DNA from: Trematomus loennbergii
Lineage: Eukaryota > Chordata > Actinopteri > Perciformes > Nototheniidae
Assembly: GCA_012861695.1 (NCBI GenBank)
Contig: JAAOOA010000050.1
Coordinates: forward strand, 496,001-560,000
Length of the DNA: 64,000 nucleotides
Reading direction: 5' to 3'
In this document: piece after piece, positions 58,339 to 64,000 of the stretch
Numbering within the stretch: position 1 is the first letter of the stretch
Layout of the letters: each line of letters starts with the position of its first letter
Program-made: the position numbers and the translations under genes
Notes under the pieces: generated by a model
What the model was told of the DNA's origin: nothing
Database searches by the model: none
The model's input: only the letters and a program-made list of their open reading frames with translations

Positions 58339-58781
58339 GCATTCATCCTCTCACTGAACTCAGCCTATATTAATAACATAATATTAAAATAAAAATTGTT
58401 TTCCCTAACCCCGGAAAAATCATAATAAGAGATAACAAGTCGGTATTAAAAGTTTAAAAGTCATAATTATGCGTTAAAACAATCAACTTTATGAGCTGAT
58501 TTAGTTATGAAATTGAAAATAAGTTTAATGAGACAAGAGGCAAAATCGCGAGTTGAAAAGTCATATTTATTAGTTTTAATTAAGAGATAAATTTTTCTGA
58601 AATTATTATAATCATATAATATATACTATTATCTGAAAAAAATATTTATCTATGACTTTCCTAGGGGATATTTGTTTTTTTCACTGGCCGAAATGGGCTT
58701 CCATACCTTATATAGACTATTTACCTGAAAATAACTTTTCCCTAAATAAGGATCGAAAATAATGTTTTTCTTGTTAGGCTG
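58339..58781. other. Non-coding stretch, no gene seen
   Basis: AT-rich sequence between a hAT and the gypsy 3' LTR. Confidence 0.4.
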
Positions 58782-59000
58782 TGTAATAGTCCTTTATGCT
58801 ATATAGTTGACCGCAGGTCATGGAGAGTAATAAAGGTATCCGTAGACCTTTCCATGAGACATCTTTATTTACTTAACAGGTCTTCAGCCATGGTACATAC
58901 ATGCATACTAGATGCGGGCTTGCATACACACAGTACACTCCGCGGCCGCACCACATCAGTAACGTCCTGATAGTATATGTGCGCGGCACTATATACTACA
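58782..59000 (-). repeat. 3' LTR, 219 bp
   Basis: On the minus strand it starts TGTAGTATATAGTGCCGC and ends GGACTATTACA. The first 151 plus-strand bases match 63660-63812 with at most small differences. Confidence 0.9.
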
Positions 59001-59012
59001 TCCTCCTTTCTT
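59001..59012 (-). promoter_or_regulatory. Polypurine tract of the gypsy element
   Basis: The minus strand reads AAGAAAGGAGGA immediately before the 3' LTR. Confidence 0.8.
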
Positions 59013-59319
59013 ACAATGAAAGTTGCATATAACATTTGCTGTAATAAACATTCTATAACGGTCTCAATATTAACATTGTTCACTTAATAACATAAGAATA
59101 TATGAAATTATATTTTGTATAAGGGAAGGATATATCTATATACATTTACTGTATTTATTTGAACTCCTTTTGTTGCTGTTTTGGGACATTAACATGTCAA
59201 CTTAGAATCAGTGTATATCACTCCAACATCCTCATATAACATGAGTCCTGTATATAAACAACTATTTTTATCAAATAGAGTAAGGATCTTAACGTATTAA
59301 CTCTGTCTTAGCACAACCT

Positions 59320-60093
59320 TTAGCCTGAGCTAATTAGGAAATCTTTGTATCTCTCAGGTGGTCGAATAAGTCGGCCACATCTGGTTTTTCTTGTGCTCTG
59401 CGGTGATGACATTTCACATTCAACAGTCTCTGATGTGTCTGCATCTGGCGTGCATAGTTGATTGTCTTCAGGTAAGTCAGGTTCTGAGTCCATTTGGGCG
59501 TTGTGTGGTGTTTTCCTCAGATTTCTCCTGTTGCGCCTGTAGTGCTGACCTGAAGATGTGACAACATCATAGGAACGTGGCTCATCTCTCTGTGCAGTGA
59601 CCAAAGCTAGACGCCAACCCTGTTCAGTCTCCATGTGAACAGTACTTCCTGGTTGCAGCTCAGGAAGCGGCCTCGTTCCTCTGTCATAATACTGCTGCTG
59701 CCTCTTCTGTAGATTCTCGAGAGTCGAGTGAACATCTTTAGGCACAGCAGGCTGAAGCATCACGGTGGAGCTCGGTAAGGTGCTCCTGAGCACTCTGACC
59801 ATCAATAGGAATGATTGTCCTTTTATTTCAAAGATGTCAGCCCCTATTTTAAGCCAAGGAAGCTCAGGAATGTCGTGTGAGATCAGAGGCTCCCTCTGGT
59901 TTCTGGGCTGGAACTGCTGACATGTCCCACAATTCTCGACCATTTGTTCTATCTCTCTTGACATACCTGGCCAGTACCAGTGCCTTCTGGCAAGTGCTTT
60001 TGTCCGCTGCATTCCTTGATGAGCCACATGTAATGTTTGCAGCATGTCACTTCTCATCGAGCTTGGGAGGATTATCCTGTCACCTGCAAACAT
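59320..60093 (-). pseudogene. Gypsy integrase remnant: zinc-binding domain and C-terminus, core deleted
   Basis: Integrase would insert the cDNA copy into the genome. The ORF has the HHCC zinc-binding domain near residues 25-65 (HVAHQGMQRTKALARRHWYW, then ENCGTCQQF) and the start of the core (IGADIF, with the first catalytic Asp). It then jumps to a C-terminal segment (LQKRQQQYYDRGTRPLPEL) and a chromatin-proximal tail with RRNRRNLRKT and RLIRPPERYKDF. The part with the second Asp and the Glu is missing, so it cannot be catalytic. The ORF itself is open for 257 codons. Confidence 0.88.
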
Positions 60094-60104
60094 TATCTCA
60101 TCTA

Positions 60105-60947
60105 TTACTGACAGAGTATGTCTGATAGGCCAGTATTGAACCAGTTTAGTGTGTACTTGTTTCTGTGTCGTGGCCAGCCCTGTCTGTGTGTTTCCTGCAG
60201 CAGCGGTAGTATTTCATCATTAGCTGTTCCACTTTTGAGCTTTTGCAGCATCTCAGTGCTCAAAGCATCTGTTGGCTCCAGAGCATAGAAAACTTTCTCA
60301 TCTGTGATGTCATCAACTGTTGAATGGTCATCATGTGTGACAGCTCGTGAGAGTGTGTCTGCAATCAGTAGGTCTTTACCTGGTGTGTAGATGACATTCA
60401 AGTCATATCGCTGCAGCTGGAGGAGCATCCGATGGAGTCTGGAAGGAGCTGCTCCAAGCGGCTTTCTCAGAATGCTTTCCAGAGGTTTGTGATCTGACTT
60501 TCAATCCACTTTCAATCTGTACACATACTGATGGAACCTCTTAACAGAGAAAACAATTGCTAACAGTTCCTTTTCAATTTGAGCATAGTTATTTTCTGTT
60601 TGTGTTAGTGCTCTTGATGCATAGGCAATTGGGTGGCCTTCGTGCATTAGACATGCCCCCAAACCATCTTTGGATGCATCTGCCTCTATGATGAGCTGTT
60701 TCTTTGGGTCGAAATAACTGAGTACAGGAGCTGTAATGAGAGCATCTTTCAGTTTTTTGACTGCTTCATCATGTTCGTGCTGCCACAGCCACACACTGTC
60801 TTTGCATGTTTCATGTCTTTGTCCCATGTCTTGTGTACGTTGAATAGGCGGTGTGCGTGTCATTTGTCCTTGTCGACTGTCTTTTCGACTATTCTTGTGC
60901 ACTGCAAGTACAGACATCTCCTGGGCTGCTGCATTCATAGCTAACAT
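60105..60947 (-). pseudogene. Gypsy gag/pol fusion remnant: RNase H domain
   Basis: The minus frame from 60947 begins with a gag-tail-like segment (NAAAQEMSVLAVHKNSRK). After an internal deletion that removed protease and most of the reverse transcriptase, it passes into the connection and RNase H domain: LSYFDPKKQLIIEADASKDG, YAQIEKELLAIVFSVKRFHQ, then a stop at about 60498. A downstream frame continues with SDHKPLESI and DLLIADTLSRAV. The four acidic RNase H positions (EAD, EKE, SDH, IAD) are visible. The polymerase palm is absent. Confidence 0.87.
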
Positions 60948-61275
60948 TTGAACTTTGGCTATGGCCCTTTATAATGTGAGATTAGGTTCTCCTAAAAGTC
61001 TCTCTTTCAGTCTCTGGTCATTCATACTAAACACAATCTTGTCTCTGATCATGTCATTTTCTGAGGTATGAAATTCACAATCCTTGCTCTTTTGCCTGAG
61101 CAATGTCACATATTTCTCAATCGTGGTATTACCTGACATAGGATGTGCCCAAAACTGATGTCTCTCAAACACTGTGTTCTTCTTAGGCTGACAATAGGCT
61201 CTGAATGCTGCTAGAATATCATGAACAGTCTCTTCACCTTCTTCTTCATCTTCATCTTCATCTTCACCATGTTCG
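60948..61275 (-). pseudogene. Gypsy gag, C-terminal part (after the hAT insertion)
   Basis: On the minus strand it has an acidic run (EDEDEDEEEGEE), then AYCQPKKNTVFERHQFW, TTIEKYVTLLRQKSKDCEF and DKIVFSMNDQRLKERLL. This is the capsid-like segment of fish gypsy gag, where FERHxF and the DxIVxG-like block are usual. It is interrupted at 61275 by the hAT, and its N-terminal part is at 63316-63480. Confidence 0.85.
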
Positions 61276-61545
61276 CAGTAGCGTGGCGTGGGGAAAAAAA
61301 TAGGGGAAGCCAATAATACGTCCTTTTTTTTGGGTCGGGGGGGTGGGGTGTGTGTGTGGTGGTCAATGTAATAACGTAACCAGATGAGTGATTACAGCGC
61401 CCGGTATCATTTTACACACATTTGTATCATACAGATGCAGGACTTACACTCGCCTGTTATCAAACGAACCGACAGGTCCGCACGCACTCTCCAGCCGAAA
61501 CTCTAATAAGCATTCATTCAACTAAATCAGGAGACCTTTAACGTT

Positions 61546-61692
61546 TTACGTCCGATTCGCTCCTTTTTTCCTTGCTGTACACAGCTCCAGTTTGGGCATT
61601 GGCCTGTCATCAGATTTAATTTTTAGTTGCTGCTGTAGCGGAAGTTTAGTAAAATTATTTTTGATTAAATACTCCAAATCTCCACCCTCCAT
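61546..61692 (-). pseudogene. 48-residue hAT first-exon ORF, second copy
   Basis: Reads MEGGDLEYLIKNNFTKLPLQ, then SDDRPMPKLELC and GANRT before TAA. It aligns with 26011-26160, with one residue fewer and several substitutions. As there, it ends just before where the TTF zinc finger of a ZMYM-like transposase would start. Confidence 0.6.
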
Positions 61693-62062
61693 AACTGCAC
61701 TTGCTTCAGTTGCTTGCTACTTTCTAACGGCGGTGAGAGTGGTGCAGTGACGCTATCTATCTATCGATTAGATTTATGATTCGAAAATTATAAAAGTAGG
61801 GTAGACATGTGGATATTATCCAGCTGAACAAAACGTGCATTTATCTAACAGGTTCGTTTTCCACAGGCCTTATTTCCAGCTATTTTCCAAAATCCTATGG
61901 AGAAATCCCATTTTTGTCGAGGGAACCCGAGCGCAGCTTACTTCCGGGTTTTACGACGCGTCACTGCACCACTAAGTTAATGCGATTTGATTGGATTGTG
62001 AGGCAAGGGAAGCCAATGTTAGAAGTATTCGTTGTTCTCGCGTCCAGGAGAGAAGCTTAGAA

Positions 62063-62942
62063 TGAAGAGACTAATGGAGTCTCTGGTGAGGTTCAATTTG
62101 GTTACTTTAATTAAAATGGCGCGGTGATACAACAAGCAGAGGGTAAGAGGAGAGACAGAGCAGCTGTTGCCTCGCCAGGGTGAAGGGGTGAAGAAAAGAT
62201 CCCGAGACAATCCTCGTCAGCTGGTTATATCCCCTCCGTAGGCCGGTTCGCCTTGCTGGGGGTCATCTTCAATGTCCGTTATCGCGCATAACAGAGGATT
62301 CAGACGTTGTACATTCATTGCATAAATCCACACACCTCTTCTCCTCATACTCTCTTTCATGACTTTTTATTTAATGCATTATAACGGCTGTAAATAGACA
62401 CTTTAGTAATACCAGAAGTGCTTTTCAGCAGTTCTCATTTACGGCAGTTCTCATTTACTGTAGTCCCGGAAGTCGTCATATCTACCTACTTCTGTCGACA
62501 GAACTTATTCAAATAAACTGTACCTTCATTTAATATTCAGCAATTATAATATCTCGACTGGTGTAGTGTTAAGATCAGTAGGTTTTGGTGTGCAACACTC
62601 CGTGTCATTTTCACTTTACATTCACATTTCTAGCAAACGTAATATTAGCCTCATGTTAAATGCTAACCGGAGATGAAAGATTTTCAGAATAAAAGCTTGG
62701 CATTGAGATTTTATGAGAACTTCTGGGTTTTTTAGAATAAAACAGCTTTTAAACTGACGGTATGTTTTAGACTAAATTATGCTATAAAACATTGATTTTA
62801 ATTTCTAACAATCCCTCCTTTCACACCTTTTAAGGTGTGAACACAATACTGAAATCAATGAGTTCTTCATAAGACAGCTTTTAAACTGACTGTATGTTTT
62901 AGACTAAATTATGCTATAAAACATTTCTTTTAATTTCTAACA
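62063..62942 (-). mobile_element. Truncated LTR-element remnant inside the hAT
   Basis: A 69-bp direct repeat (62742-62810 and 62874-62942, each ending TTTAATTTCTAACA or close to it) flanks 63 bp that include ATCCCTCCTTTC, on the minus strand a purine tract followed by TGTTAGAAATTAAAA. This is what a 3' LTR (about 62063-62810), its polypurine tract and the first 69 bp of a 5' LTR would look like after a large internal deletion. The LTR start near 62063 (TGAAGAGAC) is a guess and no duplication was found. Confidence 0.55.
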
Positions 62943-63315
62943 CCAGCCGCCTCTGGCTTCCCTTGGCATGGCCCTGACTAATCACAGGTTGGCAGGGGTA
63001 TGACGTGAGCCTCGTCTGATTGGTCAATCCCTCCATTTTTTTTCACCAAGGGAAGCCAATTTCGGCTGGCCTCCTCTCGCAACAGTGAGTGCAATCTACT
63101 GTTTCACCATAACATAGAGGGGCGCTGTTTACCTCTTTGTAAAATACTGAATGAGAATGGGGAGAGACGGGCCGGCAGCAACACACAGCAAAGAAGAATT
63201 ACCGAAACTAAACTAAGTGTTTTTATTTATTTATTAAAATTATAACTACAATCCGAAAAAACAGGGGAAGGCTGGCTTCCCTTGGCCTCCGGGAGAAAAT
63301 GCCACTGCATGTTCG

Positions 63316-63480
63316 ATGTCTAGCGTGTTGTAAACTTCAAGAGCCTCCTCTCCTAGTGCGTGCAGCAGTATGGCCACTTTAATCTTCCTGTCCTTACCGT
63401 CTGCACCACTCGCGGTCATGTAGATTTGGAAGCGTTGTTCCCATCATCGCCAGTTTTCTCCCAAGTTGCCAGTGAGTACA
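63316..63480 (-). pseudogene. Gypsy gag, N-terminal part
   Basis: On the minus strand it contains LTGNLGENW, then (after an in-frame TGA) FQIYMTASGADGKDRKIKVA and GEEALEVYNTL, the usual N-terminal gag region of fish gypsy elements. The 3' end of the piece is the hAT target duplication. A premature stop plus the hAT insertion make gag non-functional. An A/G-rich tract (63510-63550) lies upstream. Confidence 0.8.
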
Positions 63481-63641
63481 AGTGGAGATGGTAATTAAAA
63501 TCGATCCATCTCTCTTTTAAAAAAAAAAAGAAAAAAAGAAAAAAAGAATAGCGACTCCCGCTCTCTGGGGACCACACCTGTTAGCTAGGCTTTAGGCTAG
63601 AAAAACTTTCCTCCGTTTACCTCCGGCAAAATGACGAACTG

Positions 63642-63659
63642 GACCGACTTCTGACACCA
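63642..63659 (-). promoter_or_regulatory. Gypsy primer-binding site, tRNA-Leu type
   Basis: Directly next to the 5' LTR the minus strand reads TGGTGTCAGAAGTCGG. TGGTGTCAGAAGT is complementary to the 3' end of a vertebrate leucine tRNA including CCA; the following bases differ from the usual GGG. Confidence 0.75.
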
Positions 63660-63812
63660 TGTAATAGTCCTTTATGCTATATAGTTGACCGCAGGTCATG
63701 GAGAGTAATAAAGGTATCCGTAGACCTTTCCATGAGACATCTTTATTTACTTAACAGGTCTTCAGCCATGGTACATACATGCATACTAGATGCGGGCTTG
63801 CATACACACAGT
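63660..63812 (-). repeat. 5' LTR, partial (interrupted by a MITE)
   Basis: Plus-strand TGTAATAGTCCTTTATGCT to CATACACACAGT matches the 3' LTR and then breaks at the MITE, where the other LTR continues ACACTCCGCGG. Confidence 0.9.
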
Positions 63813-64000
63813 GGGTGTTTCTCAATCTCGAGTAAAGCTGCTCCAGAGCCACTATTTCAAGCATACTACGTCATCGAGTGCCGCCGAAGTACTGTTCCAA
63901 TGTCCAGCATACTTGGAATTCTACCGAGCCCGGCGTACTTAGTTTGGAGAAATTTCGAGGTTGCCCATGTGTAGATTCCGTGGTCTTAAAATCCCCACAA
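63813..64000 (+). mobile_element. MITE, GGGTGTTTCTCAAT family, cut by the window end
   Basis: It starts GGGTGTTTCTCAATCTCGAG inside the gypsy LTR and follows the left half of 19475-19863 to the window edge. Because the intact LTR sequence is known from 58782-59000, this copy gives a clean empty-site comparison on its left side. Confidence 0.9.

Larger units (their letters stand above)
61276..63307 (-). mobile_element. 2.03-kb hAT inserted in the gypsy gag
   Basis: The left end is CAGTAGCGTGGCGTGGGG and the right end GGAGAAAATGCCACTG. The exact 8-bp duplication CATGTTCG lies at 61268-61275 and 63308-63315. In minus orientation it starts with the AAGGGAAGCCA-type sequence also found at 25651 and 18955, and it contains the 48-residue first-exon ORF (61546-61692). 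An LTR-element remnant (about 62063-62942) is nested in it. The hAT catalytic core is absent. Confidence 0.9.
58782..63812 (-). mobile_element. Decayed Ty3/gypsy LTR retrotransposon, runs beyond the window
   Basis: In minus orientation: 5' LTR (from beyond 64000 to 63660), primer-binding site, gag, remains of pol, polypurine tract and 3' LTR (59000-58782). Gag and pol pieces are in the right order, but protease, most of the reverse transcriptase and the integrase catalytic core are deleted, and stops occur in gag and RNase H. A hAT (61276-63307) splits gag and a MITE (63813 onward) breaks the 5' LTR. The target duplication cannot be checked because the right end is outside. Confidence 0.9.

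Overview
The window is eukaryotic nuclear DNA, most likely from a teleost fish. It is AT-rich and intron-like. It is dense in (GT)n microsatellites and minisatellites, and it holds many nested DNA transposons and retroelement fragments whose ends I know from fish genomes (CAGTGGCG-type hAT ends, TTAAAG..GGACC MITEs, Rex1/L2-type LINEs). There are no prokaryotic operons, CRISPR arrays or rRNA/tRNA genes. The species cannot be read from the sequence.

Only one host gene is recognisable with confidence. It is the last coding exon of a nesprin (KASH-domain, SYNE family, probably syne3) at 6637-6820 on the + strand, with a 3' splice site just before it and a TAG stop. Bases 1-6636 are then probably its last intron, filled with transposons, and 6821 to about 10.3 kb its 3' UTR or flank. 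The exon carries an apparent one-base excess in the CTG/CTC-rich membrane-anchor segment.

Layout: 1-6.6 kb, intron with a MITE, a LINE 3' end, a hAT inside a hAT, a (GT)n array and a palindromic MITE. 6.8-13 kb, mostly unique sequence with a 217-bp duplication. 13-20 kb, copies of one MITE family (TIR GGGTGTTTCTCAAT), a 40-bp minisatellite and a 30-bp minisatellite. 21.7-32.4 kb, a transposon cluster: LINE reverse transcriptase, hAT elements with 8-bp target duplications, a TTF-zinc-finger hAT transposase split by another hAT, a BED-type hAT, a THAP-bearing element and an L1 tail. 33.4-33.8 kb, a GC-rich possible exon. 34.5-39.7 kb, a complete but non-coding LTR element. 39.9-47 kb, two copies of one MITE and a gag-only LTR element. 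50.1-53.4 kb, a fold-back element carrying an integrase-like helix-turn-helix ORF in inverted duplicate and invaded by two further transposons, then hAT remains. 54.8-56.5 kb, a 20-bp minisatellite. 57.4-58.3 kb, a hAT. 58.8 kb to the end, a decayed Ty3/gypsy element (minus strand) invaded by a hAT, which was itself invaded by an LTR element, with a MITE in the gypsy 5' LTR.

The main result is nested insertion. Eleven insertions were bounded by reading terminal repeats and target duplications directly (8-bp duplications: eight hATs, one of them imperfect; 5-bp: two LTR elements; 2-bp TA: one THAP element). Most long ORFs in the window are by-products of tandem repeats.
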